A DNA stretch of 64,000 nucleotides from Pseudocercospora fijiensis CIRAD86 (Eukaryota > Ascomycota > Dothideomycetes > Mycosphaerellales > Mycosphaerellaceae), in the NCBI RefSeq assembly GCF_000340215.1, contig NW_006921538.1, forward strand, positions 3,598,936 to 3,662,935, given 5' to 3'. A program made the translations under genes and the position numbers. Each line of letters begins with the position of its first letter. Position 1 is the stretch's first letter. A model generated the notes under the pieces. That model did no database searches. It was given only the letters and a program-made list of their open reading frames with translations, and had not been told where the DNA came from. Positions 1 through 12,040 of this stretch are shown here, one piece after another.

Positions 1-21
1 ATACAATGGGTGCTGGTGTTC

Positions 22-3000
22 TTATCCTAGTTCGGGTCGGAGACCTTGATCCAAATTCCATTCGTACGCTTCTCGGAGAAAATGTTCCGGGACAGCTCCT
101 TCCATTGTCGTATAGTCGGTGTAGTCTCGTAGGAATTCCTCGATTGCTTCGCGGGCGAAGATAATGTGGCGTAGAGGTTCCCAGGTCGTGTCCTCGTCTG
201 AGTACCCCTCCCATTGTACCTCTCCCTACGGCCCGGGAGGGTTGAGATTTCCGAAATTTGTGTTACCAAAGCTCCATCCGATAATCGCCCGCACTGTGCC
301 TGAGGCAGATTCCGGCTCGTCTTCGGCCTGATCGGTAGCCTCGGTAGCTTCCGGCATCGGCGGGATGTCTTCGGGGTCCGCGATTTCTCCGGCGGTTCTT
401 AGGTTGACAACGTGTTTGACCGGGTGAATGTTGAGATTTTCTGGGAGATCCAGTTCGTATGCGTGTGTGCCGATTTTCTTTACAATTCGGAAGGGTCCTA
501 GATTTTTCCAGTCGAGCTTTTTCGAAGGTCGGTTGGTTCTGATGTGTCGTGAGTCGAGGTAGACGTAATCTCCGACCTAGTAATCTGGCGCGGCGCGTCT
601 GCGCTAATTGGCGTAGTGCTCGTACACTTCTTGGGCATACCTCATCTCGTCCTGGAGCTCTTAGTGGGTCTGGGCTATTTGAAGAGCGAAGGCATCGGCG
701 TCTCTTTCCGGATCGTTTGCCGGGGGCTCTGGTTCGATCTCTATCGGTTCTATACCGGTTCGAGGGTGAAATCCAGTAGAGGCGTAGAACGGCGTAGTCT
801 GAGTAGTAGCCGACTCCCAATTGTTGATGGCAAATTCAATAGAAGGCGTCAATCTTGGCCAGTCGTTTTGGTGGTAATTGCAGAAGCACCTAATGATTTG
901 CTCGATCTGCGCGTTAGCGCGTTCGGTTTGCCCGTCGGTCTGCGGGTAGTAAGCCGTTGAAAGGCGCGCTTGAATTTTCAATCGTTCGCAGAGGCGCTTC
1001 CAGAAACGGGCAACGAAATTCGGGCCGCGATCAGATACAATTGATTCAGGTAGGCCTGTATCTTTCCACACGTCCCGGTAGAAGACCCAAGCCGTATTCT
1101 TTGCGGTTAGGCTGCGGGCATTCAATACCTTCTTGCGTTTCGTAAGGCGGCAAACCACGACTAGCATGTTTTGAAACTGGAGGCCGTCAAAGTCGGATCC
1201 TTTCGGTAGGCCTACAATGAAATCCATTGAAATGTGTTGCTATAGTCGTAGAGGGACTTCAAGAGGTTTCAGCAGCCCTTGCGGCTTACGCGTGTCTACT
1301 TTCGCTCTGCGGTATACTACGCAGTTCTTAACGAATCGGTCGACATCCCGGTACAGATTAGGCCAGTAGTACCACTTCCGGAGCTGAGACAACATCTTGG
1401 CTCGACCGGGATGTGCCATTCCGAGAGGGTTGTGAGCGGAACGCATAATCTGGTCGCGTAAATCTTCGAAATCCGGGACGTAGAGGGCATTTCTGAATGT
1501 TGCACGGGGTGCTCGCGGTGGAGTTCCACGGAGCTCGTACTCCGAGAGAGAGACATTCTCGTACAACCGCTCCTCGTTCTGCAAAGCTTGAATCAGACCT
1601 TTAGTAAAAGCGTCTTCGGCGTATGCTGTCGTAAGCTGCTGTTCGAGCTGGGTAGGTTCGAGGAGGTCCTGTGCTTCCTCTTCGCTTTCCTAGTCGCTGT
1701 CTGAGCTTTCTGAACTCGTGTCTTCGTCGTCCGAGCTATCGTCGTCTCCGAGAAAGGCGGGAGCGGCCATTAGTACAAAGGATGCTACGAGAGGCTCTGG
1801 GCCGGTAAAGTCGTCTCCGAGGAGCTCGTACAGTTCCTAGCTAAGGTTGTGCTCCTTAAGGATAGACTGTTCTTTACGCTGCGGACCTCGATCCAAAGGC
1901 GAGTCTCCGTTGCGCCTCGTAAGTGCGTCGGCCTGTAAGTTTGCTTTGCCGGGCGTATACTAAATAACGAAGTTAAACCGGGAAAGAAACTCACTCTAGC
2001 GTACCTGCCTACGGCTAAGGATTTTGCTCTTAAGAAAGTAGATGAGGTTCTTATAATCCGAGCTGACCTAGATCGGTGACTTAGAACCTTCGAGTTCCGG
2101 ACGCCATTCTTCGAAAGCCTTAACGATTGCGAGGAGCTCCTTATCGTAGATGTCGTAATTGCATTCCGCGGAGGACATTTTCTTAGAGAGGTAGGCTACG
2201 GGCAGCTACGCATCTTCCGGGGTCGTTCGTTGAAGGAGAACGGCGCTAGTTGTACCGTCGGAAGCATCGGTTTCTAGGCGCGTTTCTTTATCGAAGTCGA
2301 AGTACTACAGGATCGGTACGGTCGTAAAACTTTGCCGTAACTGGTCGAAGGCTTCTTAACAGGCCGGTGACCATTCAAATTTGACGTCTTTCCGCGTAAG
2401 TGCCGTAAGTAGACGGGCGATTCCGCTGAAATTCCGTATAAATCTCCGGTAGAAGTTAGCAAAACCGAGGAAGCCCTAGACTTCTTTCACGTTTCGTAGC
2501 ACTCCCTAGTTCAGAACGGCTTCGATCTTGCCGGGATCTATTCGAATACCTTCTGAAGAGACAATAAGGCCGAGGAATTTTACCTCTTGCTTATAGAATT
2601 CGCACTTGTCGATGTCGATATATAGTCCGGCTTCTGCGAGTTTCTTAAGTACCTTTTCGATGTGTTCGTAGTGTTCCGCTTTCGTTTTGCTGTAAATTAG
2701 GATGTCGTCTATGTACGCCGAGACGAAGGCGTCTAGGAATTCTTTGAGCGTATCGTTGATATATGATTGGAACGTACTAGGTCCGTTGCAGAGCCCGAAC
2801 GGCAAGACTAGGTATTCAAAAAGGCCGTAACGGGTTCGGAAGGCTGTTAACTATTCGTCTCCCTCGGCAATACGGATCGCGTTAAAGGCGGCGATCACGT
2901 CGAGCTTAGTAAACTAGCGAGCCTTCGAAAGGCGTTCGAGCGTTTCGTTTACGAGAGGGATTAGGTAGCGGTTCTTTTTCGTTAACGCGTTGAGGCCCCG

Positions 3001-3957
3001 GTAGTCTACGCAGAAACGGAGACCTCCGCCGGGTTTCCGGGCAAACATAACTAGTGCGGCTGCTTCGGAGGAACTGGGGCGGATAAAGCCCTTTTGCAGG
3101 TTGTCTTCGAGGTATTTCTTCAGTACGAGGAGCTTATCTCGAGACATCGAGTAGAGAGGGCCGTACGGCGGCGGCTTGCCGTCGATTAGCTCGATTTTGT
3201 AGTCGACACCTAGCCGGTACGGTAGCAGAATGTCGGCGTTCTTCTTCGAAAACTGGTGGAGTCGGTACCAATGCTCCTTCGGTAGTTTCGTTCTTAGATC
3301 CGTTAGTTCTTCGTCGAACTTTCGGATAGCCTTCTCGATATCCTATATTGTTGCAGCGAAGATCTAAGTGCGTTTGTCGCGGGCAAGACGCGAGAAGGCA
3401 GCCGCGCTAATAGCGAACACGGTACGATCTCGGGGAGTATCGGAGGTAGAACTAGATTCGTTGAAGCAGTGCTTAGCGTAATACTTGCTCGTAAAGGACA
3501 GAGATTCGGAGGCCCAGTCGATAACCGGGTTATGCTTTTTAAGCTAAGGAAGACCAAGAATGACGGGGTGAGTCTTCGGGAGTTTCGTAAGGAAAAACAT
3601 AATGTGTTCGGTATACGGGCCGATAGTAATAGATAAGTGGCAGATCTGGGTTACCTTGCCGGCGGCCGCGGTCGTACCGTTAAACATTTCCAACTCCCGA
3701 GCGTACGTAAGGTCTTGGAACGTTAAGCCGAGCTCTCTCGCATGGTCGTAATCTATAAACGAGTAGCCGGTTACGCCGTTGTTAATGAGAGCTGCAGTTT
3801 TCAATGATTTCTTTTGATTTCCTATCAACGTTTCTACTACGAAAGGCTAGCAGACCAACTCTTTCTCTATAGCCGAGCTGGAGAAAGGGAAGGTAGTAGC
3901 AGATACTCTCAGTTTTGGAACGAATGAACCTTGCAAGCGACTGTATACAAGGTTTAA
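22..3957 (-). pseudogene. pol: E1 pol polyprotein, RIP-decayed
   Basis: One minus-strand frame carries, in order: a retropepsin remnant (about 3700-3790) whose active-site Asp is now Asn and whose Ala after the Gly is Val; RT (about 2450-3150) with an intact YIDD catalytic box at 2701-2715; RNase H (about 1900-2300, starting ETDAS); an H2C2 zinc finger (about 1390-1480) whose last Cys is now Tyr; the integrase core (661-1227) with DFI, SDRGPNF and TDGQTER motifs, so D, D and E are kept; and a chromodomain (about 110-230) with QWEGYSDEDTTWEP. A TAA at 22-24 may be the natural stop. The frame lies -1 relative to gag and is open upstream to about 4116, so gag and pol overlap by about 150 nt. Stops are TAG/TAA at Gln/Trp sites, so no full protein can be made. 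Chromodomain integrases of this class (chromoviruses) usually guide insertion to histone-marked chromatin. Confidence 0.9.
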
Positions 3958-3965
3958 GCTTTTCC

Positions 3966-5219
3966 CTAGCCGCTCGGAGTAGCGCTGGCCGGTGAAGGCG
4001 TATCTAGAGTCGTAACATTCGCGGCGGCGACTCGCTGCGTCGTTAGCGTGTTTAGCCGGCCGACGAGAGACGGGTAGAGGCGAGCAATGTATCCTTTCAC
4101 TCCGTAGTAGATACATTCTCCTGCCGTACGGCGACGCTGCTTCTCTTCTTCCGAAAGCTTGCTATTCACTAGGGGCACGCGTAGACGGGCGCCGAGCGAG
4201 GCAGCGCTCAAATCCATCGGATCGGCGGTAGGCTAGGCGCCTGGCGGTGTTGGGGCTGTAGCCGGAGCTAGTGCTAAAGCCGGCGTCTAAGCTGTCTATA
4301 ACTTCGACGGTAGCGTAGCGAACGGCGACGTAAAGCGACCGGCATTCGTACGGGCGCCTCCGCGGTTAGCGATGATTTTCGCGAAGTTTCGAGTCGTATT
4401 GTCGATACGCGTAAGCAAGGCGTGCAGTTCGGTAATGTTTAGATTCTCCGTATCCTTATCGCGGACTTGCAGTATCATTTCTTCGCTAAGGCCGCGCACC
4501 AAGATCCACTTAGCGACGTCCGGGGGGTATTCGGCGTACCTAATCTCGTGTTGGAAGGCGGCATAGTACTCTTAGTAGGTCTTGTTTGCTTGCTTGAGTT
4601 TGTCCAAGTTTAGGCGCGCAGTTTGCTTACGGTCGGGGTCGCCGAAACTGGCGTCGAGGGCCTTCTAGATAGTAGCCGTTATAGTTGTTTCTACATTTTC
4701 TAAGAGGCTGCGGCAGGAATCGAGGGCGGAGCCACCGAGTAGAGAAAACATAAATCCGGTCTTTGAAGCTTCAGTCGGATAGTAGTCGGCGTTGGCGAGA
4801 AAGCGGATCTTGACCTGTGTCTTAAATTCTTCGTACACTTTACGCTTGCCGGTAAAGCGTTCAGGGTCGCTTAGCTTCTTACTCTTGTTCGAAGTAGGTG
4901 TAAATGGGTAAGAAGCGGGTACCGCGGCGCCTAGGCGAGCAGAGGCGAGCTACGACTAGAGGCGGCCTACCTCGTCTTCTTTTTCCGCGATAGAAGCATT
5001 CGCGTCGCTGAGAGCCGTACTAAGGCTAGTACGGGAGACCGAGAGGAAACGAGTGGCATCTTTGTGAGCCTTAAGCAGGTTGACGAGCAGTTCCGGGTCG
5101 GTAGCGTAGGCGTAATCTAGCTGTTCGCGCGTAGCGGGGATTTCATTCTATACTGAGCTTGAAAAATCGGGTACGTCGTTAGGTCTTGTGTTTTGAATCC
5201 ATTCGTCGGGCGTGTCCAT
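3966..5219 (-). pseudogene. gag: E1 gag, RIP-decayed
   Basis: The start ATG at 5219 reads MDTPDEWIQ and the frame runs 418 codons to the stop at 3966-3968. Near the C-terminus (about 4090-4130) a CCHC zinc knuckle is recognisable by spacing, but three of its four ligands are Tyr (CIYYGVKGYIARLY): two Cys and the His have gone to Tyr, each a single C-to-T or G-to-A change. Gag would form the particle and bind RNA. Internal TAG codons occur early, for example soon after the first 20 codons. The fragments at 4296-4502 and 3966-4217 are pieces of this one frame. Confidence 0.85.
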
Positions 5220-5764
5220 CTTGATGGAGGCGTTTTTTGGTAGTAGTTCGTAATGTAAGGGTTAGTGGCTAAGCAGTGAGAATGTGTACGAAACTTTGAA
5301 CTAAACTAAAGGGAGCACTGAATCAATATGGCTGCTATCTGCATAAGACGAACTGCGAAGAAAGGAAGAAGGGTGCCTTAGAGGGAGAGCCCCTTCCTTA
5401 GTATTCCGCCCTACGGCCGTCTAGCGCGTCCGACGCGTGAGCGCAAGCACGTATATCCTGCTTGTCCGCTGTCTCGCAGCGCCTTTGTCTCCTAGCCAAC
5501 TGGCGTAGCGCGCGTGTGCGAACTCGTTTGACCGCTCTTAAGTAAACATGTTTCTCCCAGCTCTTCCTTGCCTTCCGGTTCCTTCCTACTACTCGGATCT
5601 GTCCTACGACTCTGTATGTCTCGCTTGCTATCGTCCGTATATGCGTGCGCGTAGTTTGGCGCAGTCCCGTCGTTCGTGTGTTGATGTGTAACGTATTGTT
5701 CTGCTATATGCGGCCTCCGCGGGAGTCCCTGAGATGTTACGTTATGCGGCTGAGTGGGCGACCT
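5220..5764. other. E1 upstream leader/LTR zone and flank, little RIP
   Basis: 545 bases upstream of E1 gag. It should contain the leader and perhaps part of the 5' LTR of E1, but I found no clear LTR ends. CA and TG dinucleotides are at ordinary levels, unlike the neighbouring transposons. Open frames here are arginine/serine/proline-rich and look like chance translations. No gene supported. Confidence 0.4.
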
Positions 5765-5845
5765 AGGCGTACTGGGCGTACTGGGCGTACTGGGCGTACT
5801 GGGCGTACTGGGCGTACTAGGCGTACTGGGCGTACTAGGCGACCT
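5765..5845. repeat. 9-bp minisatellite
   Basis: Eight perfect-length tandem copies of the 9-mer (A/G)GGCGTACT (5765-5836) followed by a ninth, imperfect unit. The only unit-to-unit variation is the first base (G or A). Because 9 is a multiple of 3, all frames stay open and produce the low-complexity TGR-type and VLG-type translations seen here, which are not evidence for a gene. Confidence 0.95.
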
Positions 5846-6002
5846 GCTTCGCTGGGGGCCCCTGCTGCTAAGGCAACTCAAATCCGACATCACTTCATGG
5901 CATGGCGGCTGGCTTGTAGGACTTGTCGGTGCTTTCTGGGCAGCCACCATAACAGTTGGCTAGTGTGCCCGCGTGAGCTGGGCGTTGGCTTACCGAATAG
6001 GG

Positions 6003-6092
6003 CCCCTTTCTTCCTCTTCTCCTCTTCTCCTCTCCCCCTCCCCCCTCCCCCCCCCTCCCCCTCCTCTCCTCCTATCTCTTATTTTCCCTCCT
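6003..6092. repeat. Polypyrimidine tract
   Basis: About 90 bases of almost pure C/T, including long C runs interrupted by single T. Low-complexity sequence, with no coding signal on either strand. Confidence 0.9.
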
Positions 6093-6126
6093 ACTACCGC
6101 CGCGAAGCGGCGGAAAAATTTTTTTA

Positions 6127-6204
6127 GGGTGTTGGCTAGTATTGGCGGTGTTGGCTCTGTTGGTGGTGTTGGCTCTGTTGGCTGTGTTGGCTGGTGTTGG
6201 CTCG
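6127..6204. repeat. Degenerate TGTTGGC-type repeat
   Basis: Irregular tandem copies of GTGTTGGC/TCTGTTGGC/GGTGTTGGC across about 78 bases, directly after the polypyrimidine tract. TG is abundant, so this stretch has escaped RIP. Confidence 0.8.
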
Positions 6205-6205
6205 G

Positions 6206-6291
6206 ACGGCAGGGTCGCCCCTGGGAGCTAGACTTGTCCATCTCCGTGATTTTTTTGCCAAACGGCAGGGTCGCCCCTAGCAGCTTGACTT
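6206..6291. repeat. 30-bp direct repeat pair
   Basis: Two copies (6206-6235 and 6262-6291) beginning ACGGCAGGGTCGCCCCT, matching at about 27 of 30 positions, separated by 26 bp. Possibly a local duplication at the edge of the unmutated island. Confidence 0.8.
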
Positions 6292-6649
6292 GGCTCCTCA
6301 ACCGGTAGTAGTCCGGTCCCGCTCAAACTTAGTACACTCTATAGCTTGTATACTTTATTATTATTAATTCCATTTTTAGCCCGTTCCTCGGCTACTCCGA
6401 GTGCGGCTTAAGGCCGCTAGCTGTCCACTACGGACGCTATGCTAGGCTCTGACTATCTGCGGACTGACTATGCATTAATTCTACCGCTCCTAAAGTGAAT
6501 ACCATTCCAACGCCAAATACAGACTATGTTTTTGTTGTTTTTCACTCCTTTATGCTAGCCCGTGACGCCTGGCTGACTAGAACCAATAAGATTATGTAAG
6601 TAAATAAACGTTGAGTCCCTCGCCCTCTACCCTTTCGCCTATTGTCTAT
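6292..6649. other. Unassigned spacer
   Basis: Moderately AT-rich sequence between the repeat island and the decayed reading frame to its right. RIP-like TA enrichment resumes here. No repeat, ORF or RNA signal recognised. Confidence 0.4.
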
Positions 6650-8005
6650 ATTACTTCCTAGTCTTTCGAAGGTATCCGCCTATGCCCTCGATTTTCTAGA
6701 AGCTGAACTATCTCGGGTCCTCAAGGTCTCCCTAGGGCGTGTCTTTTACGCAGGCCATCCTGTGCATCTAAAACAGCGTGTCCGTTAGATACTTGCCTAC
6801 GTAGAAAGTCCCGGACTTGCGCTGGATGTTGTATGCTAGTTTGCCGTTGTCGTGTGCATCTCCGAAGTAGACGGCGCGCACTTTGCGCTTCTCCTTTAGG
6901 GCCTTGAGGAATACCTATTGCATATGTAATAGGAAGGTCTCTGCCGGCTTTAGTCCAATCGGTCCGTTACTAGCGTTGCAGTCGTAGATCATTAAATAGC
7001 AGCCTTGCTTGCCTGGTAGCTGCACTATCGCGCAGGCCTATGCGTGCCATTCGTCTTGATCGTACGCCTCCCGCCTACCTAGTAGGTTTGTAGTAGCACT
7101 CGTGAAGAGGGCTATCCTTACTGTTAGTATGCTGCTATTCGGTCTCTTTATCTTTGCTTTTATAAAGTCCCTAAATGTCGTTATCTGGTTGGATTCTAAC
7201 GGGTCTTCGTCTCCTTTATACTGTCCCTTCTGCTTTCCTATAGTAAAGCTGAGGTTACGTAGGTGTATATAGATGCTTTCCTTTCTATGCCTCCTTTCCG
7301 CCTCTTCCTAGATACGCGCGAGGAACCTCTCGAGAACCGACGTTACCGTAAGGTGCTCGGCGCTCTCCCTACGGTACGCCCGCTAGATGTCTTTATAGGT
7401 AGATTCTAGCTTGAAGATGAAGGCGGTTAGGGAGTATCGCCCTTAGATGCGGATACACTTAGCCTGCTACGGCAGCTATGGTTCGAGGAGTGCTGATTGT
7501 AGAATAGACATGTTGGCGGGCACTCTTGATAGTGTCTACTCGGTCGTTCGGTAGTGCTAGATAGGGTATAGGATCTTAAGAAAGGTGGGCTTGCCGCCTC
7601 CTTTTGTATCCTGTCCGCTAAGCCTTCCTAGCCGCCTCCCGATATAGTAAACTCGTGTGTTTACTATACTAACCCCTGCAAAACGATGCCCGTTCTGTAG
7701 CACTTCTCGACGCGATATAGAATCCGTTAAGAACTTTTTGGTACGGTGTCTATATGCAATGTTGCTAGCTTCCCGGCGTCGAGGTCCGTACACTCTTAGC
7801 AGTAGGCGGAGATCTGTCTAGTAGCGGAAACGTCTTTCGGCGTATCATTTCCTGTAGTGTTTTCGGGATAGTATAGAGGTCGTAGGGCTCAATCGTTGTC
7901 GTAAATAAGGGAGCGGTTCGTAGTGTAGTTATCCAGTTCTATGTTGTTTCTACTGTATTTTGACCTTACCTAGCCCGCGGCTTTATAATTAATCCACGCT
8001 ATGTT
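6650..8005 (-). pseudogene. Unidentified RIP-decayed reading frame
   Basis: A minus-strand reading frame of about 450 codons can be followed from the end of LINE ORF2 to about 6650. Nearly all interruptions are TAG/TAA where Gln or Trp would fit. The 5' part (about 7980-7460) and the 3' part (about 7460-6650) lie in different frames, so one indel sits near 7460. Recognisable stretches include PYDLYTIPKTLQEMIRRKT in the N-terminal half, a charged helix-like stretch (VLERFLARI, EEAERRHRKES) in the middle and GCYLMIYDCNASNGPIGLKP with VRAVYFGDAHDNGKLAYN near the C-terminus. I do not recognise the family. It could be a third ORF of the LINE, another element truncated against it, or a captured host gene. 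A competing frame is also fairly open between about 7800 and 8005, so the 5' end is uncertain. Confidence 0.5.
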
Positions 8006-11000
8006 TCATAGCTATTCCTCCTCCTCGGGAGGTGTAATAAACTGTATCTTAGCCCCGGTGAATTGCGCGAGGAGCCCTATACGGTATATGAAGTATGCGG
8101 CCTGAATTGCTAGCTTCGGTGTTATAAGAAATTCGAAGAGTGGAGTTGTAAATGAGCATATTACCGCCTCCCTTAGTATCTCCTTCCGTAGTAGCTAGAT
8201 TGATAGGCATTCGTAGAGGACGTGCTTAAGTATCTCCGGGCTGTCGTCGCACAAACGACAGGCGTTATCTGCCCTAACCTGAATCATTTTCAGGTAGGCG
8301 TTCAAGCCGATGCGGCCTGTTCTTATCTAGCAGATTAACGATAAGACGCCCTTAGACATTGTCTTGGTGCCGTACAGTTTCCGGAGCAGTTTTGCGTGCT
8401 CTAGGGCGTCGGTTTCGTATATGTCTTTGTACCTTCTTCTAGTATCGCTATAAAGGTATTCTGTGGCCTAGCTTTCCTTTGCATAGAACTTGAAGTGTCG
8501 TCGGCATGCTAAGCGGAGCATGTACCGCACCCGAATAGGCTATGCCTGCGGGCCTCTAACTTTCTGCCCTCCTAAGACGGGCGGGCGCTAACCGGTAGCG
8601 TATTTGGCAAGTCGGTCTACCTGTTCGTTGCCGGGCACCCCTAGATGTCCTGCTATCTACCGCAGCTTAATAGGGATAAACCGGCGATTGAGGTTCTCGA
8701 CTAGCTACACTATATCTTAGAGTATCTACTAGCTAGACTGGCCTAGAGGTCGCCTACAAGATAGTAGTGCTCCTTAAGAGTTACCGAAAACGACTATCTT
8801 CGATACCGGGCTCTATAGACTCCGAGGGCGGCTACTAAGCTCGAGGGCTTTCTATAGCGCTATCCTTATCCCGTAGAGCTCGGCGACGTAGACGTTGCTT
8901 TCGGTAAACGGTCCTATATAGCGGCTAGCGGTCCACTTATAGGAGGGGAGCGCTGCCGCCGTGCTAACATAGCCGTCGATCGCGCTCCCGTCGGTATAGA
9001 AGATAAGCCGGCCTAGCTCTCTTTTCTTAACTATGTTATCGTATGCTTTGACCGTAGCTTCTTTGTCGGCGGCAATATACACTACTAGGGGCTCCTACTA
9101 TAGTGCTGCGATTACCGGTCGTATTGGTTCTATGTTAGATACTCCGTAGCTAAATCGGCCGAGCTGTATATTAGCTATATCTCGGTGTCTTCGTAGAGGG
9201 CTCTCGTACCGCACCCTTATCGGTATCTCGTCCTATACCTCCCTTATCTTTTACTATATTAGAGAGGCGTGTATTCTGACGAGCGTGTCGCTAACCCTCC
9301 TTACGAGTATAGTTATTATCGGCTTAACTCCCGCTTCTACTTCGAGGATCTCCCTCGCTATCGTCCGTAGTGCTCTAGTAATAAGGCAGAGTGCCCTTTT
9401 CTATAAAGAGTTGATCTTCGCTATTATCTTTGCTTGAACCGTCTTCTCGCTATATGCTAGCGCTACTAGGAACCAGACTGATGCGGCATATAGTATCTTC
9501 GGCTAGACGACGATACGGTAGAGCGTCCTTATCTGCTCGAGTGTAATCCTCTATATCGAGCCGGCGATTGATCCTAGGGCTCCTACCGTAGCGGTAGCCG
9601 CTCCTAGCGTTTTCTTAAGGTGTTGTAGACCTCTAAGCTCGCTATTAAGCTATACCCCGAGGTATCTAGCGCATCGGCTTACCTAAATAGTATATTGCTC
9701 CCCCGAGACTAGCGTAAGCTAAAGGGGGGGGGGGGGGGATTGTTCTTCTTCTGCTATTCTCTTAAAGGCCGCTAATCGCCTCTAGTCCGGTAGGTAGAAG
9801 TGAATGATCTCGTACTTCTTTAGGGCGAAGACCGAAGCGTGCTTCGTCGCCTATTGTTCAGCTTTCGTATAAATCTCTGCTAGTCTCTCGCAGTTGCCGG
9901 CTGCTAAGTGTCTAGAGACTACTATTAAGACGTCGTCGATGTACCCGGTGTTTAGGTCCGCTCCTTTAACGTCGACTAGGTCTGCATTATAGAACAGGTA
10001 CAGTATCGGAGACAGTAGGGATCCTTACGGTATTCCCGTTCCTACGCTATACTGCTTAGAGCTCCCTTTACCTATCCGGAGGGTCGTTTTTCTATCGACT
10101 AGGTAGCTTCGGAGCCACCCTACTATCTCTGCCGGCAGACGCCGCTTTTAAAGGTTGTATAGTAGCCGCCGATAGCTTACATTGTCGAAGGCCCTAGAGA
10201 CGTCGAGAAAGAGGGCGCTAACGATCTTATTCTGATTCTAACTAGCGTAGATCGTTTCTATTACTAGGTGGAGGGCGTGCTCCGTAGAACTCGCTTTTCT
10301 CCCTCCGTAGTAGGTGTCTAGTAGAAGGCCGTAGTGTTCTACTGCGTACGATATTCGCCTAGTAAGGACTATGTCTATTATCTTGCCGATCGTATTAAGT
10401 AGCGCGATTGGTCGGTACGATTTGGGTTCGCGGTATATGGATTTCCCTAGCTTTCGAAGTACTACCGTTATTGATTCCTTAAAGGAGGCTAGGCAGTGCT
10501 ATAGGTCGAGGGCTAGGTTGTACGTTGTAGCGAGTATTGGCGCTAGTAGGTCTATCGCGATCCTTATTGCCCTGTTCGGGATGTCGTCTAGGCCTAGTAC
10601 TTTGTCTAGGCTAGTGCTTCGGATAGCCTCCTTCACTTTATGCTCTGTAATCGGCGGCATAACTACCGGTAGTCTATATTTAGCGTTGTCGATATCGGTT
10701 TCGTCCGCCGGCGGGGGTTCTAGGAAGAAGACAGATTGTAGCAGGTCGGCCTTATCGTCCGCTAACTTGTATTCCTTCCCCGAACCGTCTACGAGTGTTA
10801 GTATAAAGGTAGGCGTCTATACGTCCTTATTCTTCGTCTACCGGCGAAGTGCCTAAAGATCCTTTGTTGTTCGGACTTATAAAACCCTTTCTCTATGTTC
10901 TATCCTATTCGAGAGTAAGATCGCCTTATGCCTAGCCCGCTTAGCTTGCTAGTAGGCTATTAGGTCTTCTACTGCTCCCGAGGCGAGCTATCGCCGTTTA

Positions 11001-12040
11001 GCTCTCTTTGCGTTAGCTATTGCCTCTTAACATTCTTCGCTAAACCTAGGTCGAGACCTCGGGCTAAGTCGAAGTAGTAGTGTCGTTTCGGCAAGTGCCT
11101 AATTAATAGCTTAGGCGATTGATACCGTAAGATCGTTAAGGTCTCCCTAGTGTCGGACCCGGTATAGGCTCGGTAGGAGTTCCTTAAGTCTTTCGATATA
11201 CTTCGCTTCGTCTATCTTGCGGTAGCATCGTTTCTCTACCTAGGGCGCCCTCGGGATAGCACACTTGACTAGTGTAGCGACTAGGAGGTGGTCGGAGTGC
11301 TTATCGAGTAGAGACTGGGTCTAGCATTCGATAATCTGCTCCTATATTCTCTCCGTGCCCTATACTAAGTCGATAGTAGTTCCCTGTTGCCCTATCGAGT
11401 CCGGTAGCCGTGTAATCGTTCCTAGTTCCAGACATAGTTCTAGTCCAAACCGGGAGGCTATCTTAAACTATACTGTGTTCGATGCGGCGTATCTACCGCC
11501 GACTGCTCGGTCGGCCTATTTCTCGTAATGGAGATTAAAATCACCGATTACGATCTAGTTATTCGCCTTAGTTGCTTCTAGCGCGCGAATGAGTGTAGGT
11601 AGTGCACTCTTCTCCGGGAGCCCTTAGAAGGTTTTATTGTAAGGCGCTTTCGGTAGCGGGTTGTATATGTTGTAGATGGTAATAGGAGTGCTGTCTTATA
11701 GGCGAATAGTAAGCGAGGAGTTGTACCTCCCGTAATCCTAGAGCTCTAACTTCTCCTTCGGGATTCGGCGGGAGATAAGCTAGCAGATCTTCGGCTTCCT
11801 TGCCTCCGGTAGCACTGTGTAGTACCGATCCTTTAGCGGGTTATATACTATTCTAGTAAGTGGATTGAGCTACGGTTCCTAGAAGGCGATAATATCGTAC
11901 TGTAGTACGTTCTCATCTCGTAGGAATTCCGCTATAGTACCGTATAACTTCCTTGTGTTGTACTATATAATGTTTAGGTATTCCGGATCGTTACTTATTG
12001 TAGGTATTAACGTCGGATGTGCTCTTTGCTCGCTGACGCC
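8006..12040 (-). pseudogene. LINE ORF2: endonuclease / reverse transcriptase / RNase H
   Basis: The frame overlaps the end of ORF1; the exact start is not visible (about 12040). Domains in order: an exonuclease-endonuclease-phosphatase endonuclease (about 11990-11100; YDIIAFxEPxLNPLTR, IGDFNLH, DKHSDH motifs); RT (about 10950-9700; SLLSPILYLFYN and GYIDDVLIV, catalytic box at 9929-9943); RNase H (about 9050-8600; YTDGSAI, VAELYGIRIAL, then FGNS where an FxDS is expected, so the third carboxylate is now Asn, then IAGHLGVPGNEQVDRLAK); and a C-terminal CRLCDD...H...C zinc finger (about 8230-8290). ORF2 would nick target DNA and prime cDNA synthesis there. Stops are TAG/TAA at Gln/Trp positions. 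The frame is the same on both sides of a 15-G homopolymer at 9724-9738. Confidence 0.85.
9724..9738. repeat. 15-bp poly(G) run
   Basis: Fifteen consecutive G on the plus strand (poly-C in LINE ORF2 sense). It encodes a proline run and keeps frame with the flanking RT and RNase H segments, so its net length change is zero or a multiple of three. Prone to slippage and sequencing error. Confidence 0.95.

Larger units (their letters stand above)
1..5219 (-). mobile_element. E1: chromodomain Gypsy retrotransposon (partial)
   Basis: Minus-strand LTR retrotransposon body with gag (3966-5219) and pol (about 22-3957) in Ty3/Gypsy order: protease, RT, RNase H, H2C2 integrase, chromodomain. The 3' LTR would lie left of the window. 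The 5' LTR should lie above 5219, but I could not fix its TG/CA ends or a primer-binding site. Many in-frame TAG/TAA codons at Gln/Trp positions show RIP decay. Confidence 0.9.

Noticed and set aside
616..960. Plus-strand ORFs opposite E1 integrase
   Set aside because: Shadows of the well-supported integrase frame on the minus strand.
5645..6127. 160-codon plus-strand ORF across the minisatellite
   Set aside because: Open only because the 9-bp repeat has no stops; Arg/Thr/Gly and Ser/Pro low complexity.
10371..10856. 161-codon plus-strand ORF
   Set aside because: Antisense shadow of LINE ORF2 RT; no start context or domain, composition follows the opposite frame.
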